A stretch of DNA of 64,000 bases from Antedon mediterranea. Taxonomy: Eukaryota; Echinodermata; Crinoidea; Comatulida; Antedonidae. The stretch covers positions 21,119,001-21,183,000 of the forward strand of contig NC_092680.1 of NCBI RefSeq assembly GCF_964355755.1, written 5' to 3'. Positions 1-11,172 of this stretch are shown here, one piece after another. Below the pieces are notes generated by a model. The model did no database searches. It was not told the origin of the DNA and saw nothing but the letters and a program-made list of their open reading frames with translations. Numbering within the stretch: the first letter of the stretch is position 1; each line of letters starts with the position of its first letter. Both the position numbers and the translations under genes were made by a program.

Positions 1-740
1 AATGAGTTACTGTTGTCTGTTTGTTTTAGAGTTGTTGCTGTATGTATGTATACTCTGATATTTTAATAATGATATCTCTAACTCAAGAAGACAAACAGTG
101 CTTCTGCTAATACGCCCACGTGTCATTCCGGCGATGTGTCAATAATTACGAAAACTGTAATTATCCTATAATATTGTTACTTACCGTCATGGCAGGTGAT
201 TTTTCTAATATTTCTTTATTTATACAAAAGGTTAATGAAGCCATTTCCAAATAAAACATCTTGATGAGATAATGATACGCGCGTACATTGTAATTACGTC
301 ACGCCATTAGACTACATTGTTAATTAAAATGAGCATTGTAAAATTGTTATGAAGTTTCTGAGAAATAAAAATGAATACATTATGTTGATTTTTACTTAAA
401 TGTTATGCTAGAATTATACTATAAATGAGAGTAAGCATCTAAAAATATCGAATAGAAGCGCCGCCTCGTTCTACAGTAAGAGGTGATGTTTTAACGAGCG
501 AACTGGATTGCATTTTACGATGTTAACTTAATAAGCGTAATCTATATTCTACATCAATTGCAAATGTTTTGATACGAAACGTGCTTATGGTTCTTTTCTG
601 TCCAGTCACATTTAAAAAATACTAAATGAGCAGTAAAAACTCCATCAAACACAAAAACATTGTGGCGTTATAAACGTATCTCATGGGATGATAGTCATTC
701 TATCCATAAGGCTGTTATGAGAATTGAAACAACAGTAAAA
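1..740. other. Intergenic, no gene recognised
   Basis: AT-rich sequence with stops in all frames and no exon-like coding stretch that I can match to a known family. Nothing specific seen. Confidence 0.5.
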
Positions 741-1030
741 TGGGCGAGTAGATCTATGATTGGTTGAACGTCGCGCGACGTGCACGCCACGCACAGTACG
801 TAAAATAATATAAACCAATCATGGGTGAGATCTATGGCGCGACGTTCACACACAGTACGTAAAATAAGGTAAACCAATCATGGGCGAGTAGATCTATGAT
901 TCGTTTAACGTCACGCGACGTGCACGCACGGTACGTAAAATAATGTAAACCAATCATGGGCAAGATATGATTGAGAAAACGTCACGCGACGTGCACGCAC
1001 AGTACGTAACATATAATGTAAACCAACCAT
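741..1030. repeat. Degenerate tandem repeat, about 60-80 bp unit, four copies
   Basis: Four successive blocks each begin near GGGCGAGTAGATCTATGATT and end near GTAAACCAATCAT. The middle of each carries a CpG-rich core resembling CGCGACGTGCACGC followed by CAGTACGTAA. The second block is internally shortened. Unit lengths differ, so this is an old or gene-converted array. Its CpG content contrasts with the AT-rich surroundings. Confidence 0.8.
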
Positions 1031-1845
1031 GTAAGTGAATAACAGCAATTAACACTGTAGGCCTAAACTAAACTAAATTTTACATTAAACACTTTCATTT
1101 TAAGGCACTTTGTAGACATATTTAATTTAAATCAATAAAAGTGTATTACAGCAGTATGCCTGTGTATTGTGTATGAGACAAATATATAGCTTACCTTCTG
1201 TGACGACATGAAGTAAACGAATATATATTTATATCCATTCCTATTCTTCTAATTACAGAGTTATCAGACAACACCAAGTTTTGTCAGACTTGCTATCCCA
1301 AAATGCACTGCTGCCTCTGAATGGTCAACTGTGGTCCGCCGCTGTTGTAACACGCGCGTGACATGATGTAATTAAATGGAAGAAGAATATACTAAATTTA
1401 CACGTTTATTTGAAGCAGACAAACGGACAACACGTCAACAACACGTCAACATGTAATGTAACTCATCAATCTATAGAACTGGAAAAAAAAAAACCTGCTT
1501 TCCATGACAAGTCAATTCTCATGGCACGTAAACTTACAGTTATAATTATAAACACATAGCAAACATGAGGAAAATACATTAATAGGTCTATAAATAAATT
1601 AAATTATTAATTTCATTTTACATGACATAAATTATTAAAAACCGACTCATTTTAATTAGGCTGCTATAGTGTTGCTCGAAGCAAGGCATTGCCATTGATA
1701 AACAATTAAACACATGTTCAATCATGACTCCATCTTTCTTTTGAGTTGTATAGTTTTGTAACAAACTGCAATATTAGTCCCACTTCTCGATTGAAATGTA
1801 TTGTTTGTTTATTAGTTCCTCCATTCCATGCTGTTTTCATCATCT
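1031..1845. other. Intergenic, no gene recognised
   Basis: AT-rich non-coding sequence. No convincing ORF, repeat or RNA gene was seen. Confidence 0.45.
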
Positions 1846-2010
1846 AATGAAGCTTGGTTCCCATTGGACAAAACGCAAAGACGAAGCCCAACGTAAATTG
1901 ATTGACCAATCCCAAGCGATAGATTATTATCCAAACTACCGCTTATCATTGGTCAGTTCGTTTGCGTTGCGCTTTCGTCCTTGCCTTGCATCTCCTAGTG
2001 GGGACAGCTA
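1846..2010. mobile_element. Diverged copy of foldback MITE family B
   Basis: Starts TAATGAAGCTTGGTTCCC and ends CTAGTGGGGACAGCTA. Inside are the family hallmarks GACCAATCCCAAGCG and a reverse-complement counterpart around CATTGGTCAG, so most of it folds back on itself. It is clearly more diverged than the copies at 2949-3134, 33426-33612 and 48712-48895. Confidence 0.7.
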
Positions 2011-2948
2011 GCCGAATAAAAGAACATTTCATTCAAATCAGAGGTTTTATTTACATACATTTTTATTAGGCTAATTGCTAGTCATAATGTAAGCCTAATT
2101 ATGGCCTAGTGGGTGGATGAACTGAATTGAAATATTTTATTTATACTGGGTGACATCTTCAGTCAAAGACTGGTCTTCCAAAGGGCCTAGTTATGATCAG
2201 TGGCTGTGATGTGCTAGTACACCGGGGTAACCCCCTACTTGTATCGAAAGATGTAGGCCTACTATAGGTTCATTAATGGAAATGTATAGATATAAATTGG
2301 CAATCTTACCTATATTTGTCGTCAAACCTTTGAAACCTCGTCATTGGCATAAACTGAACAAGCACAGCTATGAAAATACATTTTTATAATGTCCATGCAC
2401 GACGGAAGTGCTTCAGGCAGTTAGAAATATGAAAAAAAAAAAGAGTTTCTATTATAGCTATCGCCACAAGGGAACAAGCAATCCGTAAATTCATCTTTAT
2501 TATAAGAGAACATCTGCCTAATTGGACAGCTTATTTTTCTGATCGTAAACTGTATCGATTCTCTAGTATTTTGTTTAATTAGCTTGTGATTATAATCATT
2601 AAAACAATAATCATACAAAAAATATTTTACAGTAATGTAAAAAATGGTCACCTTCAAATCAACTAATGCATCTAAGACATCCTCATTTCCTATTTAAACG
2701 TATAAATAATTTTATTCTTTCAGAATTTTCGAAAATAAATGGTACCTTGATTCAATTCACCTATTTCTTTTCAATGTGATGCGCTTAATTTGTTTAGTGG
2801 GATGATGGGGTTGTCATAAGGAAGGCATGATAACAACCAATCGGGGTTGTAAGAACACCTTGTGGATTCAACAAATCACACTTGACATTTTCCTATCAAT
2901 ACTATCCCAGACATAATCTGTATACAATTCTTTACGTTAAACCAGTAA
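2011..2948. other. Intergenic, no gene recognised
   Basis: No coding or RNA signal recognised. The short ORFs here are not conserved-looking. Confidence 0.4.
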
Positions 2949-3134
2949 TAGAAGCGTGGTTCCCACTAGCGACGCAACGCAAGGACGTAACGTAACGCAA
3001 GTGAATTGACCAATCACAAGCGATGGCTTATTCGCTTGTGATTGCTAACTGTCTTTAACTTCGCTTGTCATTGGTTAAAACGCTTGCGTTGCGTTTACGT
3101 CCTTGCGTTACGTTCAAGTGGGAACCAAGCTTTA
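2949..3134. mobile_element. Foldback MITE, family B
   Basis: Nearly the whole 186 bp is an inverted repeat. The left end AAGCGTGGTTCCCACTAG is matched on the other strand by the right end AAGCTTGGTTCCCACT. Both arms continue through GCAACGCAAGGACGTAAC. The centre holds ACCAATCACAAGCG and its inverted partner. TA or TTA at the borders is compatible with a Tc1/mariner- or PIF/Harbinger-type target. No coding capacity. Confidence 0.85.
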
Positions 3135-3355
3135 GTACGTGTGTATTCAAATATTTAATACAAACCCAATAAAAACATTTTTTTGTAGACTAATCCCAGA
3201 AAGTTTGGATAAATTAATAAAAAACTATAATGTTGTGTAATATTTTATTTCAAAGAAGCATGTCTTTTAAAAACAATTAAAAAATGTATTTCTATAATAT
3301 TATACATGTTGTGACATTATAATTGTCAATATGATAGGAATACTTAATTGAATCA

Positions 3356-3563
3356 TGTTCATACGTACAAACGCACAGTTCATGCGTACATATAACGCAT
3401 AGTTCATGCGTACATATAATGAACGATTCATGCGTACATATAACGCACAGTACATGCGTACATATAACGCAGAGTCCATGCGTACATATAACGCACAGTC
3501 CATGCGTACATATAACGCACAGTTCATGCGTACATATAACGCACAGTTCATGCGTACATATAA
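3356..3563. repeat. 24-bp minisatellite
   Basis: About 8-9 copies of a 24-bp unit, GTTCATGCGTACATATAACGCACA with point differences. Because 24 is a multiple of three and the unit lacks stops in several frames, it creates three overlapping repetitive ORFs (both strands). These are repeat artefacts and not genes. Confidence 0.95.
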
Positions 3564-5815
3564 AACCAACACATAATAATAGGGAAATTAGCACAAAAAT
3601 CGTCTAAAATAATATATCAGTATAATAGTGAATTCGATTAGACAGTTAACTATTAACAAGAACAATATGAGAAATATGAATGCATTTCAAAGTCAGATAA
3701 AACCCGTCGTTGATGACGTCACAAGGTCACAAAAGGTCACGAAAGGAAATATATAGCTTAATGAGTGTAGATTTCAATGAAAAACTCAAAGTAGGTTGTT
3801 AAAAGCAATATCAGTATTACAATATTAAAGTGGTGATCATAAAAAAAAATTGTAATCTGTCTTAAGATTGTTTTCTTAACCGAATGATAATCGCAAATGT
3901 GCTTTCTTTAAAACTCACATGGTCTTAATCTTGTTATAATGCTATTATAATAAACAACTGCGTTATCTTCAGTAAAAATAACATAAGTTAACATGAATTA
4001 AGATGTTGATATTGTTGGCAGAACATTAATAAATCCAGATTTAAAATGATAGAGCGTTTCAACCATCTTGTTTACATTGTCAACTAACAATTAATTTCTA
4101 AATTACCAGTTAGGAATTTAAAAAAAAAATGCTTTAAATAGATAAAATAAAAATACTGTGCCAGTATAAAAATGCAAAATATTTATGTTTTCTTTCTTAT
4201 AAACAACAACAAAAATTACATATTTTTTACAATTATGTTACAGTTAACATGATGAAATTAGTACGCCGCTCTAGTAAAAGATAATAAATTAAGCTACAAA
4301 ATGAAGATGAGTATAATGTGTAGATTAACCTGGTTTGCAACATTTAAACTCATTTGTCAATGGACATTATAACACGAATGATTTAATACAGTATGCAATA
4401 CAATATGCATCAAAATAAATTACATATACATTTTGTATCTAAAAAAGTGTATATCTTAATACACTGTATATATAGTAGTAGACAACACAAGATGCATTCA
4501 AAATAATAATACATTTTGTATCTTAAAATGTGTATATGTGTTAATACATTGTATTATATCCGAAATTTGATGATATATTTATGCTAAGGCAAGTTCCAGT
4601 CAAAAATTTATATTTTTCAAATTTTACAACTGTAAGCAAACAGCAAGTACATAGCTATGTTAATGTTTTTTAAATCTGGTTTGGGAAAACACGTACAACT
4701 TGAAAAGTGAGGGGACAATTAATTATTACATGTCTACTCACAAAACATTTATGAAATAGAAAAACTATGTACACGATATTATATAATGGATATACGATAT
4801 TTAAAAAGGAAAGGGCCACTAAACAAGTATAATAGAAAAATAAGATACCATGATTTGATGCACACAATGGCATCATTTTGGTTGGCTACGATCTAAAACA
4901 AAGTCTCCTTTATGATTAATAAAAAAATCACTAATGTAAACTAATGTAAAAAACTGTATAAAAAAGAAAATGATAAAATAAATATCTATTGTTATGGCAT
5001 GGTGGTCTCTAAAATACTAACAACATACAACTTTAAATTTTTATATTAATTCTGGTTAATATAATAAAAATAGTTTTGTTTTTGAGGTGTTTTTTTCCAT
5101 ATTTTCTATAATATTTACAGTTACACAAACATTACAATTCACACATTATTTTTTACCACAAATTTCAATGGTATATATGTGAATTTATTATTAACTTAAT
5201 ACAATTAAATATACAGGTAGATCACAATGGCAGCTTATTCATTAATACAATAATTACAAATTTAACAAAAATTGAAAGATAACATAATAACACCTTATTT
5301 GGTATAAAATAAGAGACTCATAAATGGAAATAATGCACTTCTTCTCAATGTTTACTTAATTAAAATGTCTAAACTCAGAAAGACAATACAAGACAGGAGA
5401 CAACTTTGTAAAAAAGTTAGTTCCTGATAAAAATTAGGAAATTTGATTTTATTTTGGAAAATCTGGAGACTGAGTATTTTGAGTGTCTATCTTGTTGACA
5501 CTCAATATAGTCAGAGTATCACAGACTTGCATTTTAAAATATTTTAATAGTTTAACTTATTCAATATTTAATAAGTCTTACAGGATTGAAGATAATAATT
5601 AATATAATCTTTTTAATTTATTATTAATTACTCCTGTTATTAGAATTCATACATACATATTTTTTTAACACAAAAACAGAGTTGTTAAAAATTACACTAG
5701 TCTTTTTCAATACAGGTGGGTTTGAGCAATATCATAATAGCAGTTTTTCTGGGTAGAAATGTTTAAATTAAAACTGGTGGAATGAGTATGTTAATTATAC
5801 AGCATTTTAAGACTT
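3564..5815. other. AT-rich stretch, probably 3' UTR and flank of the sulfotransferase gene
   Basis: No coding sequence is recognisable. The right part lies directly downstream of the sulfotransferase stop on the minus strand, so some of it is probably its 3' UTR. That is inference; no polyadenylation site could be chosen with confidence. Confidence 0.35.
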
Positions 5816-6847
5816 TTACGGCCAGTTAAATGTGCGTCCAACTATTTCATAAAATTTCTCGTTATACGGTTGATAAAACTTCTGCAGTTTCTCAATGACA
5901 GTTTGATCAATATCAGGATGTTTTCGTCCTTTGCTATTTGATAAACATTTAGAAGTCTCATCTTCTTTTTTCATACAATAAAATCCTTTTGTTTTGTTGA
6001 GGTATAAATTTTGATCCGAAATAAAATCATGTAAACCAAGAAACCGTTCGACATGTTTTAACTCGGGTAACGGATTTGAAATAAGCGCATCACCGTCTAC
6101 AACGAGAATCTGGTTACCGCTGAAATATTGTTTCCAACGCTGGATATATTTTGAGTACATACTTATACGAACGGCTTTGTAGGAAGTGTTTATTTCACCA
6201 TTTTGGATCACAAGATCTTCAAATCGCTCATGCGTTAAGCCTTGCTCAGTTTTGATTTCATGGATTTGTGTGTAGTCTGATATAACACGCAAAACTGGAT
6301 CTCGAACAATTACAATTAATTTCATCGAAGCATTCATCTGATGGATTCTACCAGGGGCTTCTTCCGTGATAAAGTATGCGGGACTTTTTTCAATAGTCAC
6401 CTGATGTGGGTAGGAGTACGGCATTTTACGACGATACCACTCGAGTCCTTGGCGATAGTTTTCCTCCTTATCAAAGTAGTGAACTTCTCTTCCGCATTTC
6501 GCGACGTCAGGATGTATTGCAATCAGTTCTAGCAATGCACGAGTGCCACCTTTACGAACACCAATTATAATGGCTTGAGGAAGCCGTCTTTTCATTCCTT
6601 TTTGATGACTATCTTCCAAGCGATCGAATTTGTTGTTTTGTTGTTTCATTCGGTTGGCTGCTATAAACCTGTTTCGTTGCTGCTCTGGTTTCAGATAACA
6701 GATTACATGTTTTAAAGATACATCTTGGCCAAACATGAGCAAAGTAATCAGAATTGAACCACAGATGGTTAAGATTAGAAAAACCAATTTCTTTTTACTA
6801 TTAAATAATTGGAATCCATAAGAGGCCTTATCAACATGTTCCTTCAT
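5816..6847 (-). CDS. HS3ST5: Heparan sulfate glucosamine 3-O-sulfotransferase, HS3ST5-like
   Basis: Type II Golgi membrane enzyme predicted to move sulfate from PAPS to the 3-OH of glucosamine in heparan sulfate. The 343-residue reading frame is uninterrupted, close to the length I know for vertebrate HS3ST5. A short cytoplasmic tail is followed by one hydrophobic signal-anchor (about residues 20-42) and a stem. The sulfotransferase domain then carries the 5'-phosphosulfate loop IGVRKGGTRALL, a putative catalytic Glu in REVHYFD, the 3'-phosphate site IVRDP...SDYTQ, a Cys pair (FYC...KCL) and SKGRKHP. Features such as EKSPAYFITEE, YKAVR and the C-terminal NWP favour HS3ST5 over HS3ST1. The start Met is the first in frame before the anchor. 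Non-coding 5' exons are possible but unseen. Confidence 0.93.
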   Translation of the reverse strand: MKEHVDKASYGFQLFNSKKKLVFLILTICGSILITLLMFGQDVSLKHVICYLKPEQQRNRFIAANRMKQQNNKFDRLEDSHQKGMKRRLPQAIIIGVRKGGTRALLELIAIHPDVAKCGREVHYFDKEENYRQGLEWYRRKMPYSYPHQVTIEKSPAYFITEEAPGRIHQMNASMKLIVIVRDPVLRVISDYTQIHEIKTEQGLTHERFEDLVIQNGEINTSYKAVRISMYSKYIQRWKQYFSGNQILVVDGDALISNPLPELKHVERFLGLHDFISDQNLYLNKTKGFYCMKKEDETSKCLSNSKGRKHPDIDQTVIEKLQKFYQPYNEKFYEIVGRTFNWP

Positions 6848-7113
6848 GATGCCAAAGATTCAACCTATATAAGTGTAAAAAAAAAACACAAATTGGTATT
6901 TCTAAATATTATTAGTTATAACAGTAATGCACTAGCTAGGGCTACTCTTCTTATATTAATTATTAATAATTATACAATCCAACCCCGGGAGAGGTGTCAT
7001 TTTTTTAGAATAAAATTACTCTAGTCTAAGTAAGAATAGCCTATTATTATTATTTAGTTCAGTTCAGCTGTGAGGTAAATGTAGGGGGGTAATTAGGTAG
7101 TGGTTTTATATAG

Positions 7114-7923
7114 ATGTTATGCGCGATTTGAACGATTTGCGCAATTTGAAATTGCGCAAAAAAATCCTTGCGCAATTTCAAATTGCGCAAAGAATTCTTG
7201 CGCAATTTAAAATTGCGCAAGGATTTTTTTGCGCAATTTCAAATTGTGCAATCAACTTGCGAAATTTCAAATTGCGCAAGAAAATCTTTGCGCAATTTTA
7301 AATTGCGCTGCACAATTTGTAAATTGTGCAAGATAGTTCTTGCGCAATATGACACCTTTGCGCAATTTGAAAACGAACTGTAAATTTTCCCATACATGGC
7401 TAGGCTAGGCAGAGGAGTTTAAAATTTAGTATTTTATTATATAAATAATAAGACCATTTCAATGAAGATAATGTTTAATACTCCCTTTTTAAGTTTTTAA
7501 TATTAGTTTAAGCTAGGCCATGTAACCTAGTCAGTATCAGTAGTCCAGACCCTAGCTAGGCTAGAGTAGTAGGCTATAGCCGGCCGCCCCCGCCCCGCGC
7601 CCGCCTGGTGGAACACCACCGCTTCGTTTTCCTTCGTCGGTTCTTCGACGGTATGCTAACTTTACTTATAACAATATTTGCACTACTAAAATAAGGAAAT
7701 GCGATATTTATCTTTAATTTTGAATCATTCTTAGAAATTACTATAAAAATATGGGTGTGGATGATTTCACAATCTGTCGAAAAACCTTGCGCAATTTGCA
7801 GATTACTTGCGCAATTTAATACGTTGCTTGCGCAATTTGAAACACATGTTTCAATTCAAATTGCGCAAGGATTTTTTTTGCGCAATTTCAAATTGCGCAA
7901 ATCGTTCAAATCGCGAATAACAT
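7114..7923. mobile_element. Long inverted-repeat element rich in TTGCGCAATTT words
   Basis: The ends are near-perfect terminal inverted repeats of about 65 bp. The left end reads ATGTTATGCGCGATTTGAACG and the right end reads its complement with one early mismatch. The left part (to about 7375) and the last 140 bp consist of alternating TTGCGCAATTT and AAATTGCGCAA words. A CpG-rich centre around 7575-7660 separates them. Two overlapping ORFs in the left part are artefacts of the periodicity. No transposase is encoded, so I read it as a non-autonomous DNA transposon or foldback element. A target-site duplication is not obvious. Confidence 0.8.
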
Positions 7924-8640
7924 AGACATACACTGGGCCTATAGGCCTATAGCTAGTCCATCTACTACACGCCTGTACGGCAACATACCGAGAGATTGGC
8001 ATCCTCCAGGCGGCCAGATCAAAAAGCCAAGCGCCGAGCGGTCTAATAATGATAAAGACTAGGCCTAGGCTATAATGAGGATGGCATGTTTAAACAAAAA
8101 TAGCACAGGCGTGTTGTAGGAATACCTACCACTATAATAATATTTCTATTAGCCCATTAATTAACATAAACAACCATCCAAATTATAATTTCTTTTGCTC
8201 CCATCTGTCACCAAAAAGTTTCTACTTCCTAGCGCCCTCTCTCTTCTTTTTTTCCTTGACCTTTTTATTTTTTTATACGACGTTAATGTCATACTAAAAG
8301 TATATATTAAAAAGAAGATATCTCAATATCCTGAATTAATAGAAAGACATACATACTAAAAATAATATCTAATAAAAACAAGTTTTTGATTAATTTTTTT
8401 ACGTACTTAATTCAGAGAATGAAAAGAATAATTATTTCCAAATCGGTCAAAGGTTATAGAAAGACGCCCTCTTTTTGGAAATCTCTTCATACTATTTGGT
8501 TTGCGTGCATGTGAGTTGCTAGTTAAAATCATTAAAAATCACAGTAATGATGCATCATTTATTAATATAAACAATATGAAATATAAGTTGAATAATGTGG
8601 TATATATTTGTAATGTTTATTTTATTTGTTTATGTTTTTT
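7924..8640. other. Intergenic region upstream of RPS12
   Basis: AT-rich, with some TAGGCC words. The immediate upstream region of RPS12 is T-rich (about 8600-8650), but no clear TATA box or oligopyrimidine start was identified. Confidence 0.4.
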
Positions 8641-8674
8641 TATCTATAGCGAGGACGTCCGCTAAATTAACAAT

Positions 8675-11119
8675 ATGTCTGATGCGGAAGGGTAAGTGGT
8701 GAACATGTACCGTGTTGAATGATGGCCCAGTACGTTTATCCCTGCCCACTTTTAGATTGAACCAGAATGTTTAAACTAAACCGTCAATAATGTATTATTT
8801 ATTTAGAAAAATGAATGATACTGACGGGCCTAGATGCCAACTGAACCACCTATAGCCTAGCTAGCTAGGCCTATGTATGTATCTATCAGTATCAGATCCT
8901 ATTGAGAAATACACAAAAGAGAATATATAATGTATTATAGGCCTAGGCTATCTATTTGAATATGTTATCGTAAATAAATTTATATAGGAGATACGGTACC
9001 GTAACAAATTGTGATTGCATTGGTCCTCGCACACACAACCATAAAAATCTAAAATTAACAATACCTCCCCACCTCGTCCAATATTTATGATTAATTTGTT
9101 ACTATTTATAGAGATGACGCTCCCGTAGCTGCCCCAGCAGCAGCTGTTGGTGGCCCCATGGATGTAAACACCGCTCTACAAGAAGTATTGAAGACTGCCC
9201 TCATTCACGATGGTCTAGCCAGAGGCCTGCACGAAGCTGCTAAGGCACTTGACAAGTAAGATTCTGAAAACATTCCTTCAGTTTGACCAGTGTCCAACCA
9301 ATCATTGATGGATTTCTATCGCTGTCTGAACAAAAAACAAATGAACTCTTACACAATTTGTGTTTTTGTATAAAAAAGGCTTTTTTACTGATGATTTTGA
9401 GTGTTCTTAGCTTAAATATCGTAACAAGAAATTGAACCCAAGTTCTGTTTTGTATTGTATGTGCAATCCTGTGATGAATGGCACAAGCTCCCTCATCTTA
9501 TGATCAGTGCTGAGTCTTGCCCATATCTCTCCAAACCATGTCTGAGGATTTTACTGCAAAGCCATCTTATTCATACATACAAACATCTAACTAAACAAAT
9601 TCTTACCTTAGTACGAACATTGTAATGTTTTTGTGTTAATAAATTTTAAAACAAGTCTGAATAACATAATATATTGATATAACATCGGTATATGCACATA
9701 TATTTCTAATAAGGTACAAAGATAAATTAGTTTGTGAAAGCGTGATTCTCTAAGATTAATATCTGTAATGTTTTAAATTTATGTTTTACATGTAAATCTG
9801 GTTTCAGCGATATTTAGAAAGTAACATTACATAACTGTTACCAGAGAATACTTTTTCTTTCTGAATATTATTACTAGTTGTATGATTACATTTCATTGAC
9901 TATATTAACTTTAAACTGGTTTGTTTTTGTAGGCGTCAAGCTCATCTTTGTGTGTTGGCCAGCAACTGTGACGAACCACAATACAAAAAACTTGTAGAAG
10001 CACTTTGTGCCGAGCACAGCATTGACCTTCTGAAGGTGATAACATTCGTTTTCTATTCTATGATATTGTATAGAGAATACAAATTTAGTTTGTGATTTTC
10101 TTTAAAATGATGTTTTGCAACCGTTTCACTAGCAAATGAAATGGTAAAGTCTAGTGGAAAACATGATTTAGAAATATGAAGTTGTTATCCTGTGATGAAT
10201 GGCACAAGCTCCCTCATCTTATGATCAGTGCTGAGTCTTGCCCATATCTCTCCAAACCATGTCTGAGGATTTCATTGCAAAGGCATCTTTTATGCTTATG
10301 CTTACGTACAAACATCTTACAACAAAATTACATTTTTTTTTTATGAAAACTGATTTGTATACCAAATACAGTTGTATTTCAACATGTTTTCTAACTTGTA
10401 GGTTGACGACAACAAGATGCTTGGTGAGTGGGCTGGCTTGTGCAAGATTGATCGTGAGGGCAAAGCAAGAAAGGTTGTTGCTTGTAGTTGTGTTGTGGTC
10501 AAGGTACTTTCATTGGTTAATTTCTTACTATAAATACCCAGCTTTGAAATTGACAGTTTAACAATCTGACACAGGTGTACTGGCCCATAATATCATCATA
10601 TCATATTTATTATTTATTTTCCATATTATACAATAAAAAGACTGGAAGGAGGAAATAATTTGAGATTTTTTAACTTTAGGAAATAGTTGGTTGTGGGCGA
10701 AATGAATTCACTGAAACACGACGAGTAATGTTATAATTCATTTAGTATAGATTGAATTGTTGCCATGGTTACTGTCTGCATACATAATGTGCTTCTAGTC
10801 CAAAAATTGTTCTTGTTAATCTTTATCTTATTACCCTAGCAGCTTTTATTTTAAATATATTGCAAAGAAATGCATAAATTTGTTATTGTGAAATCCTATG
10901 ATGAATGGCACAAGCTCCCTCATCTTATGATCAGTGCTGAGTCTTGCCCATATCTCTCCAAACAATGTCTGAGGATTTCACTGCAAACACACTATTTTAC
11001 ACATGTTTATTTCACATTAAATCTAACCTCGTCATCAATCTTACATTTTCTTGCAGGACATTGGCAAAGAAACCCCAGCCATGGATGTCCTAACCGAGCA
11101 TTTCAAGAGCCAACACTAA
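8675..11119 (+). CDS. RPS12: 40S ribosomal protein S12 (five coding exons)
   Basis: Component of the small ribosomal subunit (eS12). Coding exons are 8675-8691, 9112-9255, 9933-10035, 10402-10503 and 11057-11119. All have GT-AG borders and consistent phases and give 142 residues. A short acidic/Ala-rich N-terminus is followed by the diagnostic core [19 protein letters not shown], then [26 protein letters not shown] and [11 protein letters not shown]. The protein is about ten residues longer than I recall for human RPS12, mainly at the N-terminus. Introns 2, 3 and 4 each host one copy of a C/D-box snoRNA; in vertebrates this gene is also a snoRNA host. A polyadenylation signal follows 48 bp after the stop. 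Confidence 0.98.
9465..9550 (+). ncRNA. Intronic C/D-box snoRNA, copy 1 (RPS12 intron 2)
   Basis: C box GTGATGA at 9471-9477 and D box CTGA at 9542-9545 are brought together by the terminal stem AATCC/GGATT. An internal CTGA at 9510-9513 may be D' or part of an internal motif, and ATGATCA just before it resembles a C box. The body is almost identical to copies 2 and 3. The segment GCTCCCTC (9487-9494) is complementary to GAGGGAGC of 18S rRNA, but it is not placed directly upstream of the internal CTGA, so the target is uncertain. It may correspond to vertebrate SNORD100/101, which also lie in RPS12 introns. Confidence 0.9.
10187..10270 (+). ncRNA. Intronic C/D-box snoRNA, copy 2 (RPS12 intron 3)
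   Basis: C box GTGATGA at 10192-10198, D box CTGA at 10263-10266 and a terminal stem ATCC/GGAT, one base pair shorter than copy 1. From GATGAATGGC to CTGAGGAT it is identical to copy 1. A spurious ORF that begins inside it runs on into exon 4 in the wrong frame and was discarded. Confidence 0.9.
10888..10981 (+). ncRNA. Intronic C/D-box snoRNA, copy 3 (RPS12 intron 4)
   Basis: C box ATGATGA at 10898-10904 and D box CTGA at 10969-10972. The terminal stem is the longest of the three: GTGAAATCC pairs perfectly with GGATTTCAC (9 bp). The body differs from copies 1 and 2 by one base before the D box (AACAATG instead of AACCATG). It ends about 75 bp before the exon 5 acceptor, a typical position for a splicing-dependent C/D snoRNA. 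Confidence 0.92.
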
Positions 11120-11166
11120 ACCATCTAACAGCTGGATTGCAATTTACAAGTTGTAAAATGTAATTT

Positions 11167-11172
11167 AATAAA
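11167..11172 (+). terminator. RPS12 polyadenylation signal
   Basis: AATAAA 48 bp after the RPS12 stop, followed within about 45 bp by a GT/T-rich stretch (TGTGAATTGTCTC). This is the expected short 3' UTR of a ribosomal protein gene. Confidence 0.8.

Noticed and set aside
3292-3607. Three overlapping repetitive ORFs on both strands (CTHELCVI-, YVRMNCAL- and CVHITHS-type repeats)
   Set aside because: Produced by a 24-bp tandem repeat whose period is divisible by three. No codon-like constraint and no start or splice context.
3705-3745. TGACGTCA palindrome and GGTCAC repeats as a CRE/nuclear-receptor element
   Set aside because: Short motifs occur by chance and no promoter or gene start is nearby.
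7119-7383. Two overlapping ORFs with RNFKLRK repeats
   Set aside because: Arise from the periodic TTGCGCAATTT words of the inverted-repeat element.
10238-10561. 107-residue plus-strand ORF overlapping RPS12 exon 4
   Set aside because: Begins inside snoRNA copy 2 and reads exon 4 out of frame. The RPS12 frame explains the coding signal.
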